Positions 1 to 8,819 are shown, counted from the first letter of the stretch. The stretch: DNA of 64,000 nucleotides from Sepiola atlantica (GCA_963556195.1 OY744553.1:5891480-5955479), one strand, 5' to 3'. Notes: generated by a model from the sequence alone, not told the origin. Program-made: numbers and translations.

Positions 1-100
1 AATTATTTCCTGTTTTTTTTTTTTTTTCTTCCAAGAAAGAAAGAAAAAAAAAAAAAAAAAAGCTTCTGCTCGGCAGTTCCGTCACAATAGACAGAATGGC

Positions 101-180
101 AAAATGGCGGCGCCGGTGACAGCTGCTGCCGAGTCAAGACCGATCTACCCCCTCCCCCCTCCCCCTGCTCCCATCCCCCC
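101..180 (+). promoter_or_regulatory. Possible promoter or first exon with a YY1-type site
   Basis: Positions 101-111 read AAAATGGCGGC, a close match to the YY1 consensus often found at transcription or translation starts in animals. The ATG at 104 opens a frame beginning MAAPVTAAAESRPIYP, an alanine-rich start typical of first coding exons, before running into poly-C. The segment is richer in CpG than its surroundings. CTCGGCAG at 68-75 and CTGCCGAG near 127 form an inverted pair. A TTTGCAG acceptor-like site follows near 206-212. It could be the 5' exon of a gene with very long introns, even the gene whose exon lies at 28605, but no sequence link shows this. Chance remains possible. Confidence 0.22.
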
Positions 181-189
181 CCCCCCCCG

Positions 190-470
190 GATTAACCAAA
201 CCTTTTGTTTGCAGGAAGAAGGAAGAAAGAAACGGCAAAAGACCAATTCAGAAGTTACCATTCTCGCTATTTCGGATTTCATACGAATACTAGTTGGCTT
301 CTTCCCCCCCCCCCCGACTCATCGCTTCCTTCGCAAAGTTCGCTACTTGAAACGTTAAAACGAAACAAAATCTTTCTCATCCATTCATATGGATAGATAA
401 ACATTAACAATTTTTGTAATTTCGATGTAAATTTATTCATCTTCTAAATGTACTTTTAATTTTTAATTTA
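190..470. other. Intergenic or intronic DNA with poly-C runs
   Basis: AT-rich sequence with poly-C tracts near 176-188 and 304-315. I see no coding, RNA or transposon signal up to the TA that bounds the next element. Confidence 0.4.
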
Positions 471-589
471 CGGGGTGTTGCAGCAAAATCCGACACTTGA
501 CAAAAAGAAAATGAAATGGGCAGTAAAAAGAAAAGTTGTATATGCAGAGACCCGACAGATTATTTAGCAACAGTTAGTTACATACTACG

Positions 590-900
590 TTATTTTTCAA
601 TGTAACCACCACTGGCGGAGACGACCATCTCAAGGCGAGCGCGAAATGAGTCGCACGCTTTTGTGACCATGTATTTATCTATAATGGCTAACACCTCCAC
701 GATGGCAGCCTTCAGAGAGTCGACTGTGTTGTGTGCATTCTTGTTGGTCTTGATCTCGATCACGCCTAGAAGAAATAGTCAACGGGGTTGCAGTCAGGTG
801 AGGAGGGCGGCCACAAGTCCGGCAACCAGCGGTGAGGAACATTGTTGAGCAGCAATGTCTGGAAGACGTAGGTGCGTCCGGCGGTGATCTCGGCCATCCA
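590..900 (-). pseudogene. Tc1/mariner-superfamily transposase, C-terminal remnant
   Basis: Read on the minus strand, the segment near 590-770 encodes a stretch containing GVIEIKTNKNAHNTVDSLKA and, further on, KACDSFRARLEMVVSASGGY then IEK and a stop. That matches the conserved end of IS630/Tc1/mariner transposases, where a W-G-V-hydrophobic-E segment precedes an Arg-rich helix and a final G-G-hydrophobic-IE. The aspartate triad region upstream is missing or scrambled: the frame breaks near 785-800 in what would be the PDxNPxD loop. The family puts the terminal repeat just after the stop, and that is where it lies (471-507). The protein cannot be functional. Confidence 0.75.
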
Positions 901-956
901 GGGCTCCACCACGCTCTTCAGTGCCTCCCGGTATTTCGTTTACTTTTTGTCAAGTG

Positions 957-1299
957 GGTTTTTATCTACCTCCCACAGCGGTAAGATGTGACACAAGGTC
1001 GGAAAGTGGGATTTGATAAGTCAGCACTCTAGAGGAAGAGCACTTATGACCGTCAAAAAATGCCTGGGCAGCCCCGTCGGCATTCCCCGGTAGGGGCGCC
1101 TCAGGCGATTAGCAATAAACTAAACCCTTCTCAAATGGTGAGAAGGCAAAGCCTGGGAGGGTGGACCTCCTAGAACTGCACAGGACAAACCCATAGACCG
1201 GCGTAAATCAAGCCCCAAAGGCCAAGACAATACCAGTTTATGGGGTGTAGTATCCATCGGAACAGATCCTACACTTTGATCCCGACCAAAATGCTGAGA
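957..1299 (-). mobile_element. U2-headed SINE type A, copy 1 (tail missing)
   Basis: The right end, read on the minus strand, matches U2 snRNA from about nucleotide 9 (CTCAGCATTTTGG, U2 CTCGGCCTTTTGG) through the branch-point-recognition segment GTGTAG.ATCTGTTC. The remaining body is not U2. The body matches the other type A copies, but the shared 3' tail of about 40 bp (a TAACTCC element, then AAATAAA) is absent, so this copy is truncated at the 3' side. It is flanked by AAGTG at 952-956 and 1300-1304. Loss of the 3' end is odd for target-primed retrotransposition and suggests internal priming or a later deletion. Confidence 0.82.
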
Positions 1300-1410
1300 A
1301 AGTGTCGGATTTAGCTGCAGCACTCTGTACTTATGGTGAGGGGGGGGTGTGTAGAGCCGCTTGCTTGAGACGGGAGATAGCTATTTTTGTAAAGGTGACC
1401 ATGCCTGGAT

Positions 1411-1442
1411 CGATCGATCTATCTATCTATCTATCTATCTAT
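1411..1442. repeat. GATC/TATC tetranucleotide microsatellite
   Basis: About eight ATCT/GATC units in tandem. Confidence 0.9.
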
Positions 1443-1636
1443 GTAACTGAGCTAGCTTGAAATGAAGGAATAGAAGATAATACTTCTCTCAAACAGTACG
1501 ACAATACAAGACCAATTTAACTGGCTTTGCAAACTCACTTTTTCCTGATTTAAGCAATCTAATCCGAGCTCAATGGGTGACCTAACGGGTCACATTTTTT
1601 CTAGTAAATATATATCTTTAATATATAAATCATACG

Positions 1637-1836
1637 GCAGATCACGGAAGTTAAGCAACGTTGAGCCTGGCCATTACTAACTGGCCATTACTAAATGGGT
1701 GACCATTTGGTAACACCAGGCGCTGTATGTGACTTTGAGAGTATATGGGCACTACCAGGTTCTATCATGCCCACAGAAAAGTTAGGACAGATAGAGTATC
1801 TACCTGATTTCCCGAGGAAAAACAACAACAACAATA
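1637..1836 (+). mobile_element. 5S rRNA-derived SINE
   Basis: Positions 1637-1732 follow the 3' two thirds of animal 5S rRNA: GATCACGGAAGTTAAGCAAC, then GAGCCTGG, ATGGGTGACC and CAGGCGCTGTATG. The internal RNA polymerase III control region (A-box AGTTAAGCAAC, C-box GGGTGACC) is recognisable. GGCCATTACTAAC is duplicated in the middle (about 1668-1694), which breaks the 5S fold, so this is not a working 5S gene. A non-5S tail of about 100 bp follows and ends in (AAC)n at about 1820-1833. Head plus unrelated tail plus simple-repeat end is the layout of 5S-headed SINEs (SINE3 class). A second 5S-like copy lies at 61129-61210. Confidence 0.78.
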
Positions 1837-1839
1837 TAA

Positions 1840-2150
1840 AGTAAAGTCAGTCGGATTTCTGAATAGCATTGCATCTAACAAATCGATATTTGATTCTGAC
1901 TAGCCAGTCGTTTACATAAATTTTCAGTCTGTGTTATGAAAACGAAGACAAACGAGAGAAGCTGCATTACTAACATCTGGTACCGAGATTTTTTGTTTGT
2001 TTGTTTGTTTGTTTGTTTTTGTTTATTCTTAAACTCATTCAGGGTTGAGTAATTCTTGCAAATCTGATGTTGAGTTTCATCGTATTTACTCCATTATTTT
2101 TTATTGTCTTGTGACTGGTAGTCCCAAAAAGTAAACTTTTTCTCATTTAG
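1840..2150. other. Intergenic DNA with a GTTT repeat
   Basis: AT-rich, with a (GTTT)n tract near 1993-2020. Nothing else recognisable. Confidence 0.4.
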
Positions 2151-2199
2151 ATATTAGGTCGTTACGAAAATAACGTCCGATTTCAGAAGGATACATTTA

Positions 2200-2763
2200 T
2201 TCATGAAAATTTTTTTCACCTTTCCAATACTCTGTAAATGACGTGGAACTGTTGCAATACTGACAGCAAGTGTCTGAGACATTTCTTTGACACTTTGACA
2301 TGGATTTTGCTCAACAAGTTCTTGCAATTGTTCATTGTCAAAATTACACGATTGTCCTTCGTACTGTCCCATCACTTGTGGATCCATCTTCCCGGAATTT
2401 TTGGAATCACCTTTGTACTGTCCCATCACTTGTGGATCCATCTTCCCGGAATTTTTGGAACCACCTTTGTACTGTCCCATCACTTGTGGATCCATCTTCC
2501 CGGAATTTTTGGAATCACCTTTGTACTGTCCCATCACTTGTGGATCCATCTTCCCGGAATTTTTGGAATCACCTTTGTACTGTCCCATCACTTGTGGATC
2601 CATCTTCCCGGAATTTTTGGAACCACCTTTGTACTGTCCCATCACTTGTGGATCCATCTCGCCATGCTCTATTGATATTGGCAAAAGTTTCGGAGACATT
2701 GTGCCCAAGTTTGAACTCGTGCAACATAAGAAGGCGCAGGTCACGTTTTGGCATGGTCATCAT
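2200..2763 (-). pseudogene. mariner transposase N-terminal domain, broken
   Basis: The minus-strand start at 2763 gives KRDLRLLMLHEFKLGHNVSE and later GTVQRWFQKFRE, the hallmark first helix-turn-helix of mariner transposases (family form: LR..LLYEFKLG, then TVQRWFQKFR). The 18-residue block DGSTSDGTVQRWFQKFRE is then repeated. The Trp codon is TGG in two units and TGA in three, so this frame stops. A one-base frame change places the second helix-turn-helix (NEQLQELVEQNPCQSVKEM, ending IGKVKK) in another frame. A long open frame also runs through the repeats as MDPQVMGQYKG units, but it is a by-product of 54 being divisible by three. No DD34D residues remain. Confidence 0.85.
2361..2660. repeat. 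54-bp coding minisatellite inside mariner
   Basis: Unit starts lie at 2361, 2415, 2469, 2523, 2577 and 2631. Units are nearly identical, differing mainly at one site (GGAATCACC against GGAACCACC). The length equals 18 codons. Confidence 0.95.
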
Positions 2764-3130
2764 TCAGGGTCTTCTATGCTTCAAAAATACTTTCTGTCTG
2801 AAAAAAAGTTACAAATTATTATTGAGAACACATTAAATATTATATATGTTAGAATTTACCAAAAATAAACTACAAATTATGTGTAAAAATGACTCTTTCA
2901 AATCCAGCGCTTCAGGCGACTATTATTTTTGTAACGACCTAATAGATAAAGATTAACATGTTGGTAATTTTGATACAAATTCATTTATCTTTTAAATGTG
3001 ACCATAAATAAAGGAAAAGAAAGAAGAAATCAATTTGCCTTTTCACTTGCAATTTACAAATAGATCACAACTTTTTGAAAATCAAGTCGATCATCCCTCC
3101 TAAAGAAAAGAACATTTGAACACAAATGCT

Positions 3131-3395
3131 AAATAAGTGGATCTTGGGTTTACTTTCGACAACCTCGTAACTCTCGCTTCCCTAATTTTTGTTCTTTTAG
3201 TCCTCACATTCCATGCACTATGTTTCAGACAAAGGGAGGAGAATTGCTGTTTTCTGGGTAGGAATCTATCCGTTTAACACTTATCATTGGCTAGTTTTTG
3301 ACCTTGAAGTAGTATTTTTTTTTAGCTCCTTACATTCAGTGGTTTCATGCCTTGTCTGGAGCGATTTCCATAAAAAATAAATAAAAAAGAAAACA
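3131..3395 (+). mobile_element. SINE-like family D with a LINE 3' tail, copy 1
   Basis: The body of about 200 bp (3131-3325) recurs at 16104-16315 (+) and inverted at 41570-41765. It ends with AGCTCCTTACATTCAGTGG and then a conserved GTCTGGAGCGATTTCC followed by an A-rich run. The last 55 bp match the 3' end of the LINE at 36015-36075, while the body does not match that LINE. A different body on a borrowed tail is how a SINE uses a partner LINE. I do not recognise the origin of the head. Confidence 0.65.
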
Positions 3396-3529
3396 ATATT
3401 GCCGAACAACTATTTGTTATATTAAAATCAAAACAATCATTGAATTAATAAAAAAACAATAACAAAAAATAGTTAATTAATAAAATGTCCTTTTTCAAAA
3501 CCAATATGCAAATTAATGTGAATTTTTAT

Positions 3530-3690
3530 GAAGATGTTATGCCCCCTTTTTTCTCCTTTGCATAAAACTGAATTAAATCAGATATAGCCCACATTTGGAC
3601 CTCTTACGCCTAGCAGATGTGTTTCAAAATTCACAGTGATCGGTTAATTAGTTTAGGAGTGAATCCTGTACATACAAATATATAAACATA
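3530..3690 (-). repeat. Dispersed repeat C, copy 1
   Basis: It contains the blocks ATAGCCCACAT, TTTTGCATAAAACTGAATT-like and GGTTAATTAGTTTAGGAGTG, which recur at 26600-26720 and on both arms of the palindrome at 61230-61480. No coding capacity is visible. It may be a DNA-transposon or LINE 3' fragment. Confidence 0.6.
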
Positions 3691-3787
3691 TGCACATACC
3701 TAACTTTATAGAAATAGAGAAAATCAATTTTTAATAGACGTATATGATCGGTTAATTAGTTTAAAGTTTGAAATACGTTTTTGTCAG

Positions 3788-4012
3788 TCCCTATTTAGTT
3801 GCCTCCCCACGAGGGCAGAGTTGGATCTAAGGTCGATTTTTTATTTTATGTGGGAAAAATCGAGCTCTCTCCAAAAGAACCACTCTTGGTTTGGACATTT
3901 TTTAAAAAAATTACCTCAGTCTAGAAGAATTTCATCTTCACAGACCGGATACCAAAAGAGATGAAGTGTAGTATTAGAACAGATACTACACTTTGAGCTA
4001 AAAGGTCAAGGT
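3788..4012 (-). mobile_element. U2-headed SINE type B, copy 1
   Basis: On the minus strand it starts with CCTTTTAGCTCAAAGTGTAG and TATCTGTTCT, matching U2 snRNA nucleotides of about 12-35. It continues into the type B body (CTTCTAGACTGAG) and ends with the tail CAACTCTGCCCTCGTGGGG AGGCAACTAAATA. GTTTGAAATACGTTT and a nearby GTCAG occur on both sides (from 3768 and about 4035), a possible long target duplication; if so, the 5' end extends to about 4033. Confidence 0.75.
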
Positions 4013-4014
4013 TT

Positions 4015-4360
4015 AATCAGTCTGCCATGCATACGTTTGAAATACGTTTCCGTCAGAAAAGGGAAATCTTGCTGTTTATATAAAATATTATCAACACTGA
4101 AAGAGTGCTCTATTCGCTTGTGAAAGAATTTTTGAGGCATAAATATATTATTTTTTATTAATTGAATATTTATTGAAAGCAAAAACGCAATAGCGTCAGC
4201 TAAAACGAAATTTAAAAAAATACTTTTGGGTGTAATGCCCTCAAATTAATTTCTGTGACTGAAATAGGAATTAACCCCTTTTTAATTATAAATTTTAAAA
4301 CTTAAAAAAAAAAACATTTAAATAAAGGATAAATGCGATTTAAAAAAAAAAAAAATGAAA
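4015..4360. other. AT-rich DNA without recognisable genes
   Basis: A- and T-rich with poly-A runs. Nothing supported. Confidence 0.4.
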
Positions 4361-4370
4361 GTAAAATTCT

Positions 4371-4403
4371 CCCAGGCAACGCTGAGTAGTTAAAGCTAGT
4401 ATG
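4371..4403 (+). repeat. Helitron-like 3' terminus motif, copy 1
   Basis: CCAGGCAACGCTGAG is followed within 20 bp by GCTAGTATG. The pairing of a CCGGGCAACGCCGGG-type sequence with CTAGT recurs at 4695-4735, 12985-13015, 14320-14345, 15175-15215 and 42135-42170. A short GC hairpin just before CTAG|T is the signature of Helitron 3' ends, but the 5' ends are not identified here. Confidence 0.4.
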
Positions 4404-4639
4404 TATATGTGTGTGTGTGTATATAAGGGAAGTAACACTATGATTAAAAAATAAGAGTTACTTCCCTCTAGCTAGTACATAAACTGTCTGAAACACTAAC
4501 TCCCCTAACAAAATCTGTCTCAGTTGAGGGTCAAAGAATGAATATTTTTTTCTAAATTTAAGATATTATTAAACCGGGGGAACATCGATTTAAAAAAAAA
4601 AAAAATATATACCAACTTTGTCAGTATTTGTTTCTTCAT

Positions 4640-4740
4640 TCTTTTACTTTTAGCCGGGCATACATACATACACATATACACACGGACAACTGCCCTTTAT
4701 ATAATAGACTAGCAGGGGTACCCGGCGTTACCAGCCCCCC
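4640..4740 (-). repeat. Helitron-like 3' terminus motif, copy 2
   Basis: On the minus strand, GGTAACGCCGGGTACCCC is followed by TGCTAGTCTATTAT. It lies next to a (CATA)n run at 4660-4690. The same architecture as the other copies, in opposite orientation. Confidence 0.4.
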
Positions 4741-4999
4741 CCCCTTTTCCTTCCCTATCTGCAGGCAAAAGTGTAACCATCTCTCTCCTCTCCAGTGGTC
4801 CCCTCTCCTCTCACCCCGTCGCTCGGGGCAAAAGCGTAACATACTATCTCTGTCTTGCTCGGTCGTCCCACTCACTCCCTCACCCATAAAAAAATTCTTG
4901 GGAGTCGGTGGGGATCAAACCGTCAACTTCTCGATCTTGGTCCTTTCTCGATACCTGGTGCACCAAGCGGACAGCGTATAAGATTTTATGAAAAATAGC

Positions 5000-6630
5000 T
5001 CACTTGAATGCCATTTTAATCCAAGCTGCATTTTGCACGTGCGCATGTGCAAAGCGTACGGGCTACTAGAAAACGAACAAATTTACCCCCTCCCTTGTCA
5101 TACGTTTATTGTCCGGGGTGCATGAAGAAATCAATGTTTTTTTTTCAATTTTTCGATATTATGCATCCGAGGTCACATGTTTAAGAAAATATCAACTTTA
5201 CGGGTATGTCGAGTACATCGGGAGCCTTTTGCATACATAGAAACATACATGCACGCAACAATCCTTTACATAATAGATTTGCTGTTGTGCCCCAGTATTG
5301 GCTGAGAGTATTTGTATTTTTTTTTGTAATAAAATATTATTGTTAAATCTATCAGACGTCTTGACAAAATTATGTTGGAAGCTGTTCTTTTTAATTCTTT
5401 AATAAATAAGTAACAGTCATTGCAGATGCCATGACCTGAAATCGAAACCGAAACCTTGATATCTTCAGTTTGAAGTTCTACCTACTGACCTATTTGGACT
5501 TTCTTATGAATAGATCTTAAAACATTCCCTTAACAAGATAATTTTAGCTTTGGTATGACGTCATAGATTTATGATTTACGTCATGTTTCAAAACATGAAT
5601 TCAAACATAAGCGATAATAAAAAACAAATAAGTGAATGGGTAAACATTATCAATAGCGTTGGAAATTCTTATAATAGTCGGAAATAATTTATTTTGCTTT
5701 CATTATATCGTCACCCCCCTTCCCCTACCATATTTCTCTCTGCGTCTCTTCCTCTCTCAGGGGGTGTGAGAATGGTGTGAAGGCTGGCGTGTTTCTAAAA
5801 TAAATGGGATTTCTCGTTATCTCTAACTTACCATCTGGCAAGCGTATCCTTTTGCGTTGTTGACAGCCTGGCGCCTTTTTCCACTGTTTGAATAAACTGG
5901 TTTCATGTTGAATATATACTAGTTTTATATCTCCACTTCGTCTCTATGCAGGGCCTAGTATCATCACCAAGATGCATACTAGCGCGTAATCAGGGTAACC
6001 GATCCCCATGGGCCCCGAACACTTTGTCACATAATTACGCATTGGCGTTAAAAACAATTTAATACATAATAGGTATCGTAAATAAAAAATCCTATGAGAA
6101 AAAGCATCCGGCTAAATTTACAGCGGATGCCTGCATAGTTATCCTTTGCTTGCGTATGATAGCAGACTCTCCATAGAGCCCATTAATTTTCGTGAATAAA
6201 AAAAAATGTAAAGAGTTATGGCCTTAATGGACTGAAAGAAATAGCATGCCGCATCAATTCACGGTGAAATTGGACAGGTGCTAGGTCACTGTATCCTCTT
6301 AGGTGTAAATATCTACCCTCGTTTCTTAGATAACAATTGAAGTATGTTTGGTCTAATTTTTTACCAAATTTATTAGATTGAAATAATCACTACGTGTCCA
6401 CCATGTTCTACCACTCTTTGGTACTAAATGTCGTGGGGAGATGCAATTACTTTTTGATAGACGGATAATATCAACGTGTAAATATCTATCATCTGGTTGA
6501 ACTCGGCTTTTACTAAGTGTTGTAGCCTTAAAAGGACCGAAAGAAATGACACAAAAAGAAGGTATTTAACCCGAAATTGTATTAACAGAAAGCACAGAAG
6601 TAATGGGTTGGCAGAGGCTGCTTCCTCACT
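5000..6630. other. 1.6 kb with no supported gene
   Basis: Mostly AT-rich. Near 5100-5300 there is a repeat-like stretch ending CCTTTACATAATAGATTTGC, related to the sequence before 4700. A GGGGTGTGAGAATGG patch and TCTCTATGCAGGGCC (5940-5960) are reminiscent of 62035-62050. I see no splice-bounded open frame. Confidence 0.35.
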
Positions 6631-6639
6631 TCGCTTCTC

Positions 6640-7060
6640 TTCTCACTCTACATCAGGCTGGCTGAAGTACTGGTTTTCTGACATAAAATGCACCAAACAT
6701 TAATGTTATTGTTTTTCCTTTCTCTTTGCAAAACTCAATCATGTTCTGCAAAGCAGAAAACAACAATTTTCCTCTACAAAACAACCAAACAAAACACCAT
6801 GAATAAATATTTGAAGATATAAAGAACTTGAAGCATTAAAACTTTTACTAAAATGACCGGATTCGGCATTAAATAACCCCGAAAAGGGTTGATATGCCAT
6901 AAAACAAAGCAACCATACCAAACACCATGAATAAATATTTGAACATATAAAAAACTTGAAGCATAAAAACTTTTACCAAAATGACCGGATTCGGTATTAA
7001 ATAATCCGAAAAGGGTTGATATGCCATAAAACAAAACCATCAGCAACAATCTTTTCACTC
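6640..7060 (+). mobile_element. Dispersed element E with two 127-bp monomers
   Basis: The head (6650-6790, containing AAAATGCACCAAACATTAATG) is shared with 39893-40030. It is followed by two monomers containing GGATTCGGCATTAAATAA and GGGTTGATATGCC (about 6785-6915 and 6920-7050). The same monomer is present five times in tandem at 40020-40585, about once at 54665-54790, and degenerate at 46265-46400. Dispersed copies with different numbers of a central satellite-like monomer recall the pearl/CvA elements of bivalves, now grouped with Helitron relatives; that assignment is an inference. Confidence 0.65.
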
Positions 7061-7108
7061 TGCTGATTGGTTATAACAACTCTATTCATAATAAGGAAGA
7101 GTCCATAT

Positions 7109-7398
7109 GCTGCTGCTATTCTATTCAAACAATCTCGGCACGTCATTCGAGCAACCTGATTCCCATGCAATCTGGGCCCGTCAGCTTGAAGTATCTGAAA
7201 TATTTCTTGCAGTACTATTTAAAATAATAGTTTATGCACAACTTTCAGCCGAGACTGAACCCTATTTTAGTTTTTATTTTAAATAATACAGCAAGAAATA
7301 TTTTGGATGCTTTGGGCTGACGGGCGCAAATTGCATGGGAATCAGGTTGCTCGAATGACGTGCCAAGATTGCTTGAATAGAATATCAGCAGCAGCAAT
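7109..7398. repeat. Long inverted repeat, arms about 118 bp
   Basis: Arms at 7109-7228 and about 7279-7398 share CACGTCATTCGAGCAACCTG and GATTCCCATGCAAT with few differences, around a 50-bp centre. The outer edges are GCTGCTGCTATTCTATT-like. Probably a fold-back DNA transposon or two tail-to-tail copies. Confidence 0.85.
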
Positions 7399-7399
7399 G

Positions 7400-7856
7400 G
7401 TCGTGCCTATCGTGCCGTAATCTGTTATGCATAAATAGTAAAACCGACTTTTTTAAATCCAGAAAAAAGTGGATGGATGCGAGTTTGTCGCTTTTTGATC
7501 AAAATCCGCTTTTTTTTTAAATTAAATTAAATAAACAGCTGATTTTCCCTTTTATGACAGTTCTCTCTGAAAACTGAAAATTTTCATTTTGCCGTGAAGG
7601 CTAAGACTTCAAGCAATTCATAAAGTGAGTAGGGGAGTTAGATGACTTTTGTTTCATCAAAGAATGACTTCCCTATCCTCCCCACACACACATGCACCAT
7701 CGGTGTCTTTCTCTTAACATTGACTTTCTTAATTGAAACTGATTGGAGTTGTTTAGGGGGAAAAAATTGCTGCCCTTACTCCAAACACACACGGGGAGGG
7801 GCGGCAGCTCTCAGGTGGGGAAATTCATCTCGCTTTCAGCTTTTTTTGCTATTGGC
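7400..7856. other. Intergenic DNA, no supported gene
   Basis: Poly-T at 7508-7518 and a G-rich patch at 7755-7815. Nothing recognisable as coding. Confidence 0.35.
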
Positions 7857-7870
7857 TACTCACATCCTTG

Positions 7871-8243
7871 GCCTTTTGGCTAAGATCAAAGTGTAGTATC
7901 TGTTCCGATGGATACTGCACGCCATAGACTGGTATTGTCTTGGCCTTCGGGGCTTGATTTACGCCAGTCTATGGGTCTGTCCTGTGCAGTTCTAGGAGGT
8001 CCACCCTCCCAGGCTTTGCCTCCCCTCTTTGGGGAGGAGTAAGTTTATTGCTTACTGCTTGAGGCGCCTTTACCGGGGAATGCCGATGGGGCTGCTCAGG
8101 CAATTTTTAATGGCCAGAGTGCTCACTTCTCAGGCGCTGGCTTTTCAAACCCCACTTTCCCGACCCGACCTTGGGTCACATCTTACATGTGGGAGTAAGA
8201 TAAAACTAGCCTTGTGTTTAACTCCTGGAGAGGAGTAAATAAA
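7871..8243 (+). mobile_element. U2-headed SINE type A, copy 2 (reference copy)
   Basis: It begins GCCTTTTGGCTAAGATC, AAAGTGTAGTATCTGTTCC, which is U2 snRNA from about nucleotide 12 to 46 with almost no change. The U2 segment after that (stem IIa onward, Sm site, stems III/IV) is absent and replaced by a body of about 290 bp. The tail reads CTTGTGTTTAACTCC ... GAGTAAATAAA. It is flanked by a perfect 14-bp direct repeat TACTCACATCCTTG at 7857-7870 and 8244-8257, proof of retrotransposition. It is not a functional U2 gene. All five type A copies start at nearly the same U2 position, so this start belongs to the master element and is not random truncation. Confidence 0.93.
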
Positions 8244-8423
8244 TACTCACATCCTTGCATTGGCTAGACCGAATCAAATATCGATTGGTCAGATGCAATG
8301 CTATAACGGTTTAAACTTCGAGAATCCAACTGACTTTACCTTATATATTAGACACCATTCGCACACTCATGAGTGTTTGTATTTGTCATGTAAATGTTTT
8401 CCCCTCTTCTGTTTGTTTTGAAG

Positions 8424-8426
<3 letters not shown>

Positions 8427-8473
<47 letters not shown>
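8427..8473. repeat. (TA)n microsatellite
   Basis: Pure TA run followed by poly-C at 8551-8568. Confidence 0.95.
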
Positions 8474-8474
<1 letters not shown>

Positions 8475-8819
8475 GTGAGTCCTGTGAATTTCTGTGCTGT
8501 GAGTGTTTTCTTTTCCTCTATCCCTCCCTTATTCTTTAACCCACTCTTCAACCCCCCCCCCCCCCCCCGGCATTTCCACTTCAACCTACAGTTTTTTGTT
8601 TTATTATTTGGAGGAGGGGGGAGACAGTGAGGGAGTGTGGGAAAAGCCTGTCACCTTCCATTTGTCAATATGTCACGATTTCACCCAGTCCCTCTCTTAC
8701 CTCCACCCACCTCCCACCCTTCCCAAGAGCGATTTGTTCCACTTTCAACCTAAAAAGGGGGCCCCCATTCCCCCTTTTTAAGACCCATCTCAACTTTCAA
8801 AATAGCAGAAGGGTAATAA

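Larger units (their letters stand above)
471..1327 (-). mobile_element. Internally deleted Tc1/mariner element interrupted by a U2-headed SINE
   Basis: A terminal inverted repeat of about 37 bp at 471-507 is mirrored by 943-956 joined to 1305-1327; the second arm is split by a SINE at 957-1299. TA dinucleotides flank both ends (469-470 and 1328-1329), the target duplication of the Tc1/mariner superfamily. Without the SINE the element is about 510 bp, far below an autonomous 1.3 kb, and it holds only the end of a transposase gene (590-900, minus strand). AAGTG lies on both sides of the SINE, so removing the SINE and one AAGTG restores the arm. The order of insertion is therefore clear: transposon first, SINE second. 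Confidence 0.85.
2154..2942 (-). mobile_element. mariner element with a tandemly expanded DNA-binding segment
   Basis: Terminal inverted repeats beginning TTAGGTCGTTAC lie at 2154-2175 and 2922-2942, with TA on each side (2152-2153, 2943-2944). The element is 789 bp against about 1.3 kb for an intact mariner. The catalytic domain is deleted: the coding remnant runs from the N-terminal start at 2763 straight into the linker residues IGKVKK and then the 3' end. Inside it, positions 2361-2660 hold five full 54-bp units and part of a sixth, expanding one 18-residue segment of the helix-turn-helix region. Confidence 0.9.

Noticed and set aside
1637..1732. A functional 5S rRNA gene
   Set aside because: The 5' third is missing and an internal duplication breaks the fold.
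2154..2744. 196-residue frame with MDPQVMGQYKG repeats as a novel repeat protein
   Set aside because: It is the wrong frame of a mariner coding segment expanded by 54 bp; the true frame shows the helix-turn-helix motif.
6739..7058. Minus-strand frames of 60-94 residues (and 40000-40640) as membrane proteins
   Set aside because: They fall in 127-bp repeats; the unit length is not a multiple of three and the frame is not maintained.
7871..8243. A functional U2 snRNA gene
   Set aside because: Only about the first 35 nucleotides of U2 after the 5' end are present; the Sm site and 3' stems are missing and target duplications flank the copy.
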